This document shows, piece by piece, positions 48,799 through 61,385 of a stretch of 64,000 bases of DNA (its first letter is position 1; every line of letters begins with the position of its first letter). The stretch is taken from contig NC_059348.1 of assembly GCF_019703515.2 (NCBI RefSeq), positions 22,182,156 through 22,246,155 on the forward strand. Reading direction: 5' to 3'. The position numbers and the translations under genes were made by a program. Source of the stretch: Myxocyprinus asiaticus (taxonomy: Eukaryota; Chordata; Actinopteri; Cypriniformes; Catostomidae). The notes below the pieces were generated by a model. The model saw only the letters and a program-made list of their open reading frames with translations. It was not told where the DNA came from and made no database searches.

Positions 48799-50455
48799 CA
48801 GTGCATCCGGATAGTATTCACAGCGCTTCACTTTTTCCACATTTTATGTTACAGCCTTATTCCAAAATGGATTAAATTCATTATTTTCTTCAAAATTCCA
48901 CAAACAATATCCCATAATGACAACGTGAAAGAAGTTTGTTTGAAATCTTTGCAAATTTATTAAAAATAAAAAACGAAAAAAAATCACACGTACGCGAGTA
49001 TTCACAGCCTTTGCCATGACACTCAAAATTGAGCTCAGGTGAATCCTGTTTCCACTGATCATCCTTGATGTTTCTACAACAGGATTGGAGTCCACCTGTG
49101 GTAAATTCAGTTGATTGGACATGATTTGGAAAGGCACACACCTGTCTATATAAGGTCCCACAGTTAACAGTGCATGTCAGAGCACAAACCAAGCCATGAA
49201 GTCCAAGGAATTGTCTGTAGACCTCCGAGACAGGATTGTATCGAGGCATAGATCTGGGGAAGGGTACAGAAAAATTTCTGCAGCATTGTAGGTCCCAGTG
49301 AGCACAGTGGCCTCCATCATCTCTAAATGGAAGAAGTTTGGAACCACCAGGACTCTTCCTAGAGCTGGCCGCCTGGCCAAACTGAGCGATCGGGGGAGAA
49401 GGGCCTTAGTCAGGGAGGTGACCAAGAACCCGATGGTCACTCTGACAGAGCTCCAGCATTTCTCTGTGGAGAGAGGAGAACCTTCCAGAAGAACAACCAT
49501 CTCTGCAGCACTCCACCAATCAGGCCTGTATGGTAGAGTGGCCAGACGGAAGCCACTCCTCAGTAAAAGGCACATAACAGCCCACCTGGAGTTTGCCAAA
49601 AGGCACCTGAAGGACTCTCAGACCATGAGAAACAAAGATTGAACTCTATGGCCTGAATGGCAAGCGTCATATCTGGAGGAAACCAGGCACTGCTCATCAC
49701 CTGGCCAATACCATCCCTACAGTGAAGCATGGTGGTGGCAGCATCATGCTGTGGGGATGTTTTTCAGCGGCAGGAACTGGGAGACTAGTCAGGATCGAGG
49801 GAAAGATGAATGCAGCAATGTACAGAGACATCCTTGATGAAAACCTGCTCCAGAGTGCACTGGACCTCAGACTGGGGTGAAGGTTCATCTTCCAACAGGA
49901 CAACGACCCTAAGCACACAGCCAAGATAACAAAGGAGTGGCTACGGGACAACTCTGTTAATGTCCTTGAGTGGCCCAGCCAGAGCCCAGACTTGAACCCG
50001 ATTGAACATCTCTGGAGAGATCTGAAAATGGCTGTGCACCGACGCTCCCCATCCAACCTGATGGAGCTTGAGAGGTCCTGCAAAGAAGAATGGGAGAAAC
50101 TGCCCAAAAATAGGTGTGCCAAGCTTGTAGCAACATACTCAAAAAGACTTGAGGCTGTAACTGGTGCCAAAGGTGCTTCAACAAAGTATTGAGCAAAGGC
50201 TGTGAATACATGTGATTTTTTTATTTATTTGTTTATTTTTATATATTTATTTTATAAATTTGCAAAGATTTCAAACAAACTTCTTTCATGTTGTCATTAT
50301 GGGGTATAGTGGGAATACCATCCCCACTGTGAAGCATGGTGGTGGCTCACATTATAGAATTTTGACTAAAATAATGAATTTAATCCATTTTGGAATAAGG
50401 CTGTAACATAACAAAATGTGGAAAAAGTGAAGAGCTGTGAATACTTTCCGGATGT
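48799..50455 (+). mobile_element. Tc1-like element, family 2 (CAGTGCATCCGGA ends)
   Basis: The left end CAGTGCATCCGGATAGTATT is preceded by TA (48797-48798). The right end reads GAATACTTTCCGGATG and lacks the last few bases (expected CACTG). The inner repeats around 48900-49010 and 50240-50330 carry the GTATTCACAGCC and TCATTATGGG words. The next Tc1 begins 8 bp later, so the two lie head to tail. Confidence 0.9.
49196..50192 (+). pseudogene. Tc1 transposase, family 2 (broken)
   Basis: The ATG at 49196 (MKSKELSVDLRDRI) is followed by the paired domain. A TAG at 49289-49291 falls where relatives have Lys before VPVSTV. The second helix-turn-helix region (TLTELQHFSVE) and GRVARRKPLL follow. 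A deletion of about 20 bp at ~49637 removes LWSDET with the first catalytic Asp and shifts the frame. The second Asp ([10 protein letters not shown]) and the Glu (NPIEHLWRD) remain in the later frame, which has a TGA at 49878-49880, probably from CGA. It ends GASTKY. A TATA-like TCTATATAAGG lies ~50 bp before the ATG. Confidence 0.9.
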
Positions 50456-50462
50456 ATAATTA

Positions 50463-52081
<1,619 letters not shown>

Positions 52082-52083
52082 TA

Positions 52084-53234
52084 CATTATGTGCTAGTCAG
52101 AAGGTGTAACTTGCATTCCGTAACACTGCGTTGTGAATGTGTGCGTTCCGTAAAAACATGCAATGCAATCTCCCAATCAGGCTAAAAAATATGAATATGG
52201 CTGGGTTTCCTGAAGCACTAAGTAGAACGTTAGCAGCACTTAAGTAGTACTTAATCTCTAAGGTGCATTTCCCAAAAGCATCGTTATCTAAGTAGTTTGT
52301 AAAAACGTTCGTAAATTAACGAGAGCTTTGAACCACTCTTAAGTCAATTAAGTGCAACTTAAACATATCTTTCTGGCATCTTTCACAGTTTATCAAAGAC
52401 AATGGGACATTTAATAAACTAATTGTGACACTCGTTGAAGTGAAGACATCCTCAACAGCGACCTGTCCAATCACCACTCGCGCTCCACCGCTGATGTTTT
52501 TTTCTTCACCCGCACAACCAAAACTGAGTTGAAGTGAGAAAGGATCGAAAGGTAGTACAAGAATGCTTGCTAATTAGAATTTATGATTTGTTTACTGCCT
52601 TTGGCATTTTGTTGCAATACAAATCAATAATTATTAAGCAAATGCGTGAAGACGCAGTGCCGTTTTTTAAGGTTAAACTGTTATTAGTGGCACTGTGACC
52701 AACATCAGTCTGATTTAAATTGGGACCCTTAATTAAATTGGGAATAGCGCTGAGATGAGTGACTGATGAGATATTGAGAGCACCTGGAGAGTGCGCTTGT
52801 TTGATTGACACCGAGAGCGCTCATGTTGAAGGGGGGAGAAGCTAATAGCGTCCAAGATCTCCCAAACAGTCTCTATCGCTCAACACAACGTCTGATCGTC
52901 ATGACTCACATTACATTACATATACTCAGATTTGTATACGCATGTTTATTTGTTGTTTAATTTGTGTTTATGCCTGTTTGCAGTCTCTTTATCCTCTCTG
53001 CGCCCACTGTGCAGCGAGTCAGAATAACTACCGTATTGACTCCAGAAAATGGGCAGCTTAATATTCATACACATTATTCTTACACGTTTTAAAACAAACC
53101 GGCATATTCCTCTAAATTACAGCATGTCTGAAAGTTTAAATTTGTGAATGCTTAGAATTGCCACCAACTCACCCTCCAGTGGCCACACTGTATGCTTCAT
53201 AGGCTGAGCAAGCACTCATTCATTAGAGTAGCAG
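52084..53234. other. No gene recognised
   Basis: Starts with CTTAAG/TACTTAA-rich DNA (52220-52360), including TTTCCCAAAAGCATCGTTA, a word I associate with cyprinid repeats. No ends are defined. It holds the first copy (52954-52992) of a 39-bp duplicated segment. Confidence 0.45.
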
Positions 53235-53349
53235 TGTATTCATGAGGCAAAAAAGATCGGCCCTGAATCTATGCACGATCAGCCGATCATGGATTTAAGA
53301 CGAAGATCGGACGATTTAGATTGGTGGCCAATCGATCGGCGCACCCCTA
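53235..53349. mobile_element. hAT right terminus
   Basis: Repeated CGATC words and the terminal GATCGGCGCACCCCTA ending at 53349. The inverted form TAGGGGTGCGCCGATC is a hAT-type end. The left end was not found. Confidence 0.5.
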
Positions 53350-53413
53350 CAGGATTGGTCAGAAGCACTTTTAAGGTGGGGCTTAGCAAAAGGTAAATTG
53401 AATGGCTGCAAAG

Positions 53414-53473
53414 CTCTGTGTGTTCAAATGCAAACCTCACCCAAATTACATGAAAAAGCATCCATCATTTTGC
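53414..53473. repeat. 60-bp duplicated segment, first copy
   Basis: Identical at all 60 positions to 54342-54401, in direct orientation 928 bp away. It starts CTCTGTGTGTTCAAATGC. Confidence 0.97.
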
Positions 53474-54289
53474 TATGGTTGCCTTTTCTGTTTAAATTAT
53501 ATATTCTTGTCTTTGTCCAGTGAACAGACACAGTTGACATGAGGGGGTAGTTTGTGGGCCCTTCTGTGACGGTTCGGCAGTCACCAGCACCCCTCTATGC
53601 CAGGACTCCCTCCCATCGTCTCCATCTGGCACTACAGTGGGAAGATAAAGTGCCAGAACTGCATCTTCCCGTTCTCCTGCACACTGCTTCCTCTTATCCT
53701 CATGATACAGTCTGGAGACTGCACTCAGTAGGATTGAAAAAAGAAACCATTTCCAACAAAAACTACAAACCCTGTCCAAAAATCTGTATAAAATAGCATA
53801 AGACAGCACCTACCTCCCCGCAACCATACTAAAACAGTTGCTGCATGCTTTGTGTAAGGATTTTGTCTATAAGGGCTGCCAGAAATATTTGTTTTCTTTA
53901 TTTTCTGCATTCAGATGAGTGAATTTAGAATATTTCACAGTGTTCATCGTCTCTGTTCTTCCTGGTGCGCACCTCTGTTTTTGAACCTTGTATCTGCAAA
54001 CCTGGCTTTGTTTAATTCGTGTTTATGCCTGTTTGCAGTCTCTTTATGGTTGGCGTGACTGGAGACGGCATTACCATCATGTTTTTAAAATGCAGTGTTA
54101 AGTTGAAAATAGTTTTGAAGACCCTGCATTCTGTTACATTCAGCTGTGCTTCATCTATATGTTTGAATGAAAGATTTCGCCTTGTGTGTGCGCTCATGCT
54201 TCTCTAGATTCTTTGCCCTGGACAGCAAGTCACGCTGCGCTCTGTTGGAGTTTGCTGCTATGATGATTCATGCTTCCTCCCATTTAACT
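53474..54289. other. No feature recognised
   Basis: No coding sequence is supported. It contains the second copy (54009-54047) of the 39-bp segment. Confidence 0.45.
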
Positions 54290-54756
54290 TGGAATGCCCA
54301 ATTCCCAATGCGCTCTAAGTCCTCGTGGTGGCGTAGTGATTCTCTGTGTGTTCAAATGCAAACCTCACCCAAATTACATGAAAAAGCATCCATCATTTTG
54401 CCTCAGTCCGGGTGGCGGAGGACGAATCCCAGTTGCCTCCGCGTCTGAGACAGTCAACCCGCGCATCTTATCACGTGGCTTGTTGAGCGCGTTGCCACGG
54501 AGACATAGCGCGTGTGGAGGCTTCACCCCATCCACCGCGGCAACCACGCTCAATTCACCATGCGCCCCACCGAGAACAAACCACATTATAGCGACCACGA
54601 GGAGGTTACCCCATGTGACTCTACCCTCCCTAGCAACCGGGCCAATTTGGTTGCTTAGGAGACCTGGCTGGAGTCACTCAGCACACCCTGGGATTCGAAC
54701 TAGCGAACTCCAGGGGTGGTAGCCAGCGTATTTTACCACTGAGCTACCCAGGCCCG
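54290..54756 (-). repeat. tRNA-derived SINE with a 60-bp insertion
   Basis: Minus-strand copy of the GGGCCTGGGTAGCTC SINE. The B box reads as GGGATTCGAAC near 54691 and the A-box region as TACCACTGAGCTACCCAGGC. It is full length otherwise. Near its 3' side, between GTGGCGTAGTGAT and CCTCAGTCCGGGTGG, 4 bp of the family sequence are replaced by a 60-bp segment identical to 53414-53473. Confidence 0.93.
54342..54401. repeat. 60-bp duplicated segment, copy inside the SINE
   Basis: See 53414-53473. The other two SINE copies lack it, so this is the derived location. Confidence 0.97.
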
Positions 54757-54929
54757 GATTAAACATTCTTTTGATTATCGTAAACCTGTAGAACAAACAT
54801 TAGCATTGTAGCATCGTTTATTCATTTGTGTTGGTTTTATCAGTCTCTGCTGACAGTCAAGGTACTGCTGAAAATCACAATGTAATCAATCTCAAAATCT
54901 AAAAAATGCCGCTCTTTGACATTTGTGAA

Positions 54930-55036
54930 TAGTTGTCAGGAAGTTGTCACTGAATTTCGAATTCAGTGAAAAGTCATGTCAAGCATTTTCATGATCAATC
55001 ATTGCTGTCACTTCAGAGAACTCGTGCCCATCCCTA
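54930..55036. mobile_element. hAT terminus (GTGCCCATCCCTA)
   Basis: Ends CTCGTGCCCATCCCTA at 55036. The end resembles that of the short hAT at 29804-30099. No left partner was found. Confidence 0.45.
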
Positions 55037-55629
55037 AAATACTCATATTTCACTCACTGCGTGTTGAGTGTAAAAGTTGTTCTGTGTAATTTGTGTCCAA
55101 AAGACGAGAACTACGCAACCCATTTGTCATTGAATAATATCTCTTTTAATGTTCTTTCTGTTCTCTGCAGTCAGTTGTTGATAAAAACAACTAAAAATAC
55201 AAATTTAATTCTAATCATGCATAGCACTGATGAGATATAGCCTTTCGAGTCTCTAGTTAATGTGCTCATTTACAGACGCTCTTTACAGAAATGCTGGTTT
55301 TGTTAAAGAGACAGAACCGGTTTTAGCAAGTGATCAACAAATCAATGTAAATACTTGTAAATTGTACAAATTCTGCATTTAAACAATAAAAATGATATAT
55401 GAAATATAATGTTATTTATTGATTGAATCCATGGTTTTGTTCATTTTTAAAAGCCAAAATGTGACCAAAATGATGAATAGTTAGAAAAATATATATAATA
55501 ACTAAATTAGGCTAATATTTTTTTAATTTACATAGTTAGAAGATTCCCTGTATAATTAAAAGCTGGAAAATAATTTATTTCACATGTAAGCAAAAGGGAC
55601 ATTATAGCTGGAATATATCCATAGGAATC
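55037..55629. other. No feature recognised
   Basis: AT-rich sequence directly before a Tc1 insertion. Confidence 0.45.
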
Positions 55630-55631
55630 TA

Positions 55632-57028
55632 CAGTTGCAATCAAAATTATTCAACCCCCCGACCAGCAATACATTCTGGTGATGTGAATTAAAACACATC
55701 AACTAAAACCTCAGCAAACAGTCAAAGTAAGTTTTTAATACACATTTGAGTGATTTTGAGAACAAGGAGTTCAGTTTACCCAAATTTTAAAATAAAAAAT
55801 AACTAATTCTTTCCACAAATGTCATGTAAAAATATTCAACCCCCCCAAAGTCAATCATTTGTGGAGCATCCTTTATCCTTGAAAACAGCAAATAAATGTT
55901 TCAGGTAAGTGTTCTCAGGCTTCGGACACCTCTCTATTAGAATTTTTACACATTTCTCCTGAGCAAAAGCTTCCAGCTCATTGACATTCTTTGGTTTCTG
56001 TGCTTCTCTGCTTCCTTGAAATCCCAAGAAAGGTTTGCAATGGGATTTTAATGATGGACTGAAAGGGCAATTTAAGGACATTCCATGACCTATCCCTAAA
56101 CCAGATTTTGGACAACTTGGATGTATCCTTGGTGTTACTGTCTTGCTGGAAAGTCCAGTGATCACCAAGCTTCAATTTACACACTGAAGGCATCACATTT
56201 TTCATGCCAAAATGGCCTGATACCTGAAAGAATCCACGGTGTCAGTCACACAGTCAGGATAGCCATTTCCTGCAGCCGCAAATCACCCCCATAACAGGAC
56301 TGACCCACCTCCATGCTTGATTGTGGGGATGGTATCGTACTTGTCATCTTACTCCAGACGTACTGCTGACCCATGGGTCTAAAACTCATTTTCAGTTTAG
56401 TGTCAAACATCTATAAAACCTTCTTCCAGGACTCCACAGGTCTTTCCTACTTCTTTCCTATTACTTCTTGAATATTCAAGTCAACATTTCCCTTGGTGAA
56501 GTTTTGCTTTCTTCCACACCCCAAGAAGGTTGCTGTTGTACCATATTTAAAAAAATGTATGAATGGTGCTCCCAACTTTGTCTATTGGAAATTGAAGTGC
56601 CTTTGAAATGTACTTTTAGCCATGATCTTTCTTGTGTAATGAAATAATCTCCTCAATTAGCTTTTGAGACAGCTTATTCTTAATTGCATTTTTGCATAGA
56701 AATACATTTTTGCTTACAACGCTAAACTTAAATTTTAAAACATAAATAAGTGCCATTGCAGATTGATGACTTAATTTTGTTTTAAAACAATTACTTGTGT
56801 AGCTTTACTTATTTAAGAAACAGCTACATGCAATAGGGGTTGAATAATTATGACATGGCTGTAAATTCCTGCTATTTACAAATATTAGGTTATATATTCA
56901 CACTATGACTTTGAATGTGTCACTCAACTGATATAGATGTAAAGTTGAAAAATTTTGGGTCATCAGAAAAGTTTACTTTTGTAAATCCTTACTGTCTTGG
57001 GGGGGTTGAATAACTTCGATTGCAACTG
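55632..57028 (-). mobile_element. Tc1-like element, family 3 (CAGTTGCAATCAAAATTATT ends)
   Basis: The outer ends CAGTTGCAATCAAAATTATT (55632) and ATAACTTCGATTGCAACTG (57028) are inverted and flanked by TA (55630-55631, 57029-57030). Inner repeats carrying TATTCAACCCCCC (~55833) and AGGGGTTGAATAATTATGAC (~56836) give an IR/DR layout. 1397 bp. It is inserted next to a hAT end (57031-57113). Confidence 0.9.
55851..56620 (-). pseudogene. Tc1 transposase, family 3 (heavily decayed)
   Basis: Minus-strand remnant. TIPTIKHGGGS-type coding is seen near 56325-56300, WTFQQDSNTKDTSK (second catalytic Asp) near 56150, and the C-terminal KNVNELEAFAQEKCVKILIE ending FKDKGCSTND near 55851. Pieces are in different frames and the Glu region (LKSHCKPF...) is not convincing. 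The N-terminal domain is not recognisable. Boundaries are approximate. Confidence 0.7.
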
Positions 57029-57030
57029 TA

Positions 57031-57113
57031 TATCGAATCAAATTGGAATCGGATCGACAGCTTATGAATCAGAATCTAATCGGATCAGGAAATCCGAATC
57101 AATACCCAGCCCT
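57031..57113. mobile_element. hAT terminus interrupted by a Tc1
   Basis: GAATCGGATCGACAGC and ATCCGAATCAATACCCAGCC words ending near 57113. The inverted form GGCTGGGTATTGATTCGGAT is a hAT-like end. The family 3 Tc1 sits directly on its inner side. Confidence 0.45.
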
Positions 57114-57810
57114 TTGGGGCAGTCACACTACACTTTGTGCTCTATTCACTCCCATTCAAACACATCCGAACATGCAAGGCCAGAAATTTCGTATGATGCT
57201 GCATACCAAAGTTCAAACCTGGTGAACTTTGAAACGTGAATTTGTACGACAAGAGGACGTGTGACCAATAGAAGACCGAAACTTCACACCCTGACCTCTT
57301 GGCTAAATACAAAGAATACATATTTTAAAGCTGTGTGTTTTATTGTTGCAGGAAAGTGAGTGGACAATATATTTTAACATTTTCATGTCATTATATTTGT
57401 TAATTGTGATTATTTACATACACCAGAAGCCCACCCGCTTGACATCATATCCTGGTTTGTTGCGTTGTAAGAAAAAAATTTGCATGCTCAAAGCTCAGCA
57501 TGACTGCCCCTCTAGAGAGGCATGCTGTTACTTCTTTTTTGTCTGAAACAGGCTAAGACTTGGGGGTGGGCCAATAAATATCTATTCAGAACAGCCTAAC
57601 AAACACATTGTAATCTGCTTAAAAAAACTCAGACCAAAGCAACTTCATAGCAACGGCTGTAAACATCTATTTTGAAGGTATAACTTACTGGGGACAAAAT
57701 TTCACTCGTGTTTTTGACTGCTGTGTAGAAATATTCACATTGCTGAAAAGCACAAAAGTAAGTGGGCCACAACAGTATTTTTTTTCATGCAACCAACAAC
57801 GTTCCATAAT
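57114..57810. other. No feature recognised
   Basis: No domain in the 60-80-codon frames here. Confidence 0.45.
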
Positions 57811-57858
57811 TAGAGCTGGGACCAGAGAACCGGTTCTTTTTCAGAACAGTTCCATTTT
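57811..57858. mobile_element. hAT left end, cut off
   Basis: TAGAGCTGGGACCAGAGAAC is followed by an A-rich run and the 57.9-kb repeat, which seems to interrupt it. Confidence 0.4.
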
Positions 57859-58106
57859 AAAAAAAAAAAATAAATAAATAAATAATAATATAGCCGCAAG
57901 CGGCAATTATCGGGGGCCAAGCACATATGGAAAAATGACAAACATAATCTGATTTGACATGAAAGATCCTGTGGAAACCTAACCCTAACTCAAACCCTAA
58001 CCGCCTTCAGGGGGCTGAAGGCACATTCACTGTTCTCTTACAAAGTCATTCATGTTTTATTGTAGGTCAATTTAATATTCAAACCACCTCAGTTGCAAGT
58101 TTAAAG

Positions 58107-59825
58107 TAGGGCTGCCCCCGATCAAAGATTTTCTTAGTCGACTAGTAGGAGTTAATTTCAGCCATTAGTCGACTAGTCGCACGTTTATGATATTCTTTTA
58201 ATTACTTGAATATATTTTTTGGGGTAGCATCAGAAAATGGTTTGAGTTCCAGGGCTGGGAAATAATGTTATAAGTAACATAGCTAACACTGTTCTACATT
58301 ACAGAAAAATACTAAACCGTAATAATGAGCATTTAAAAAATAAATTTGACAAGCGCACGCACGAAGCGAGCCGCATCGACACCGGCAAAAGTGGTAATGA
58401 TTCTGAATGTGTCGGAAAAACCAGCAAGGAGACTGTCTGAACATTTTGTTAATTTATAGAGAGAAATGCACATTAGGGTTGTGCCGACAGACAATGATCT
58501 CGGGGATCGATAATAGTCAGAGTGATTGCCAATAGCTGATGCCTTTGATGATGTCAAGATGATATTTGGCTCGTTTTCCCATTAATGTATTTTATAATTT
58601 TATTATTATTATGCTATTATTATTATAAAATCAATATTACAAATAATTTGCCCATAGACACACAGACACACGCTTGAAGAAACACTGTATTATATTATTA
58701 AGAACAGATGACAGAAAAGCCGTCTATGCGTATGTATGTTTGTACGGAGGCGTGCAATCTCACGGAACACGCGCATGTAAAATGTTCTCACTCTTTGTTT
58801 CTGTCTTCTGAATTTATTTTTGCAAGAACATTATCGTCTATGAGTGCTGCAAATGACCTCAGACATCTCAGCTCAGGAGGTGTTCTGAGTTCAGTTCGCT
58901 TTATTTCCACAGAGCAGTTCATTATGACCAACTCAGCAGCCTATACATCTGTGATTAAAACATAAAATAATACAAAAACACGTTCACCTCGAACCATGAT
59001 TTATATTTCAGTGATTATTATCATCATTATAATTATTATTTTTTTACATTTATAATTGTTTTTATGTCTTCATTTGTGTAAATAATTTTCCGGCATGATG
59101 TTTAGACGGATTCTTGCCTGACGGTAAATGGAAAGGTGTAAATATATATTATTCTTTTATCTCTTCATTATTTTAATTGCTTTTTCATTTCGTTTGGAGT
59201 GCAATTTGAATTTAGAAATGTATTTGATTTAAGTTTTTAATTTTTTAAATAAATTAATTTAATTTTCAATGCAAAATCACTAAAGCAAGAATATTCACCG
59301 ATCCCTCAGCCCAGGGGTTGCCGATGTAACTGGATACTGCGATATAAAAATAAATATTATATATATATATATATATATATATCGTGAAGGAGGGAACAAA
59401 ACAAATTTATTCACACACATGATGTATTTTCCCGGATAACGAAATACTCGACCAGTAGAGAATGCACAGATGAAGTAGGTTCTTTGCCAAAGAGATGCTG
59501 AAAACTGTTGTAAAACCATCTTTCAAAAAGTTGAACAACACACATTTTAATTGCACTTAATTTTTTTCCAGTTTCATTTGAATTTTTAGTTAAAATAAAT
59601 AAAAAATAAAGTTCTAAGTTTTAAATCAAGGTGTCTTGCTTTATTGTGTAGGCTTAACCTTAACCCTGCTTAACAAAAATTACCCCATAGTACCACCTAG
59701 TGTCCAACAAGCGGTAATACCGGTGTTCGTCAGTTTTTTCTGCGACCAACCGACCAATCAAAACTTGGTCGACCAAGACTCTTCTCATCAACTAACCTTT
59801 GGTCAACTATCAGGGGGCAGCCCTA
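58107..59825. mobile_element. hAT element, family G, uninterrupted copy
   Basis: It starts TAGGGCTGCCCCCGATC and ends CAGGGGGCAGCCCTA, with perfect 8-bp duplications GTTTAAAG at 58099-58106 and 59826-59833. It is colinear with 31093-34269 apart from the Tc1 there. No transposase coding. Within it, 58708-58965 is open but differs in frame content from the paralogue. Confidence 0.93.
59358..59382. repeat. (AT)n microsatellite
   Basis: A run of about 12 AT units. The family G paralogue has only a few at the same place (33805-33820), so it expanded after the copies separated. Confidence 0.9.
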
Positions 59826-59833
59826 GTTTAAAG

Positions 59834-60101
59834 TTAATCCATAACTGAGATTTAAAACAGAGTTTAAAGTAATGGAGCAACAGGATTAAAGTAAATTCAG
59901 ATTTACTGTGAAATTTAAATCAGGATCAAAATGAGGATTAAATGTAACCCTGATTATTTTTAAACAAATTTTAAAGTTTGGTGAAACAGAATTATCAGAT
60001 AAACCTTGATTTAATCTAACTTTAAGATTAATCCTGGTTGGTGCAACCCACCTTTAGCCCACCTTTATTACTCTTTTAAAACCCTTTGAATGATTTATAG
60101 T
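59834..60101. repeat. TTTAAA-rich segment
   Basis: Imperfect repeats of TTTAAAGT / GGATTAAA words, ending in AAGATTAATCCTGGTTGGTGC. Perhaps a decayed MITE; no boundaries are defined. Confidence 0.35.
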
Positions 60102-60103
60102 TA

Positions 60104-60133
60104 CAGTTGAACTCAGAAGTTTACATAAATTTA
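60104..60133 (-). promoter_or_regulatory. Outer transposase-binding direct repeat
   Basis: CAGTTGAACTCAGAAGTTTA followed by CATAAATTTA at the terminus. Confidence 0.7.
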
Positions 60134-60281
60134 AACTCAGTTTTTCACAATTCCTGACATTTAATCGTAGAAAACATTCCCTGTCTTAGGTCAGTTAGGA
60201 TCACTATTTTAAGATTGTGAAATGTCAAAATAATAGTAGAGAGAATGATTTATTTCAGCTTTTATTACTTTCATCACATTC

Positions 60282-60311
60282 CCAGTGGGTCAGATGTTTA
60301 CATACAATTTG
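60282..60311 (-). promoter_or_regulatory. Inner transposase-binding direct repeat
   Basis: CCAGTGGGTCAGATGTTTAC followed by ATACAATTTG, about 178 bp inside the outer repeat. Confidence 0.7.
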
Positions 60312-61317
60312 TTAGTATTTGGTAGCATTGCTTTTAAATTGTTTAACTTGGGTCAAATGTTTTGGATAGCCTTCCACAAGCTTCTCACAATAAATTGCTG
60401 GAATTTTGGCCCACTGCTCCAGACAGAACTGGTGTAACTGAGTCAGGTTTTTAAGTCTCCTTGCTTGCACACACTTTTTTAGTTCTGCCCACAAATTATC
60501 TATCAGATTGCGGTCAGGGCTTTTAGATGGCCCTCCAATACCTTGACTTTGTTGTGCATAAGCCATTTTGCCACAACTTTGGCGGTATGCTTGGGGTCAT
60601 TGTCTATTTGGAAGACCCATTTGCAACCGAGCTTTAACTGCCTTGCTGATGTCTCGAGATGTTGCTTCAATATATCCACATAATTTTCCTTCCTCATGAT
60701 GCTATCTATTTTGTGAAGTGCACCAGTCCCTCCTGCAGCAAAGCACCCCCACAGCACGATGCTGCCACTCCCATGTTTCACGGTTGGGATGGTGTTCTTC
60801 GGCTTGCAAGCCTCACCCTTTTTCCTCCAAACATAACGATGGTCATTATGGCCAAAAAGTTCAATTTCTGTTTCATCAAACCAGAGGAAATTTCTCCAAA
60901 ATGTAAGATCTTTGTCCCCATGTGCACTTGCAAACTGTAGTCTGGCTTTTTTATGGCGGTTTTGGAGCAGTGGCTTCATCCTTGCTGAGCAGTCTTTCAG
61001 GTTGCGTCGATATAGGACTCGTTTTACTGTGGATATAAATACTTGTCTACCTGTTTCCTCCAGCATCTTTACAAGGGCCTTTGCTGTTGTTCGGGGCTGA
61101 TTTGCACTTTTCGCACCAAGCTATGTTCATCTCTAGAAGACAGAATGCATCTCCTTCCTGAGTGGTATGATGGCTGCGTGGTCCCATGGTGTTTATACTT
61201 GCGTTCTATTGTTTGTACAGATGAAGGTGGTACCTTCAGGCATTTGGAAACTGCTCCCAAGGATGAACCAGACTTTTTTTTTCAGAGGTCTTGGCTGATT
61301 TCTGTTGATTTTCCCAT
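60312..61317 (-). pseudogene. Sleeping Beauty-type transposase, nearly full length
   Basis: The ATG is at 61317-61315 (MGKSTEISQDL). The paired-like domain follows (AVSKCLKVPPSSVQTIERKY), with GRRCIL at the hook. A frameshift near 61070 separates it from the second helix-turn-helix and the catalytic domain, open from 61066 to 60503: WFDETEIELFG (first Asp), KHGSGSIVLWG and [11 protein letters not shown] (second Asp). A one-base loss in VLEGGH-like DNA near 60540 shifts the frame. The Glu region reads NLIDNLWAEL, so the catalytic Glu is Asp. It ends FKSNATKY. Better preserved than copy 1. Confidence 0.9.
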
Positions 61318-61385
61318 GATGTCAAGCAAAGAGGCACTGAGTTTGAAGGTAGGCCTTAAAATACATCCACAGGTACACCTCCAAT

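Larger units (their letters stand above)
60104..61385 (-). mobile_element. Sleeping Beauty-type Tc1 element, copy 2
   Basis: The terminus CAGTTGAACTCAGAAGTTTA is preceded by TA (60102-60103), with outer (60104-60133) and inner (60282-60311) transposase-binding repeats sharing GTTTACATA. Homology with copy 1 stops at 61385 just upstream of the transposase start, so the other inverted repeat is lost. The two copies are truncated at opposite ends. Confidence 0.92.

Noticed and set aside
49697..50170. 157-codon minus-strand ORF
   Set aside because: It is antisense to the Tc1 transposase of family 2, whose motifs are on the plus strand.
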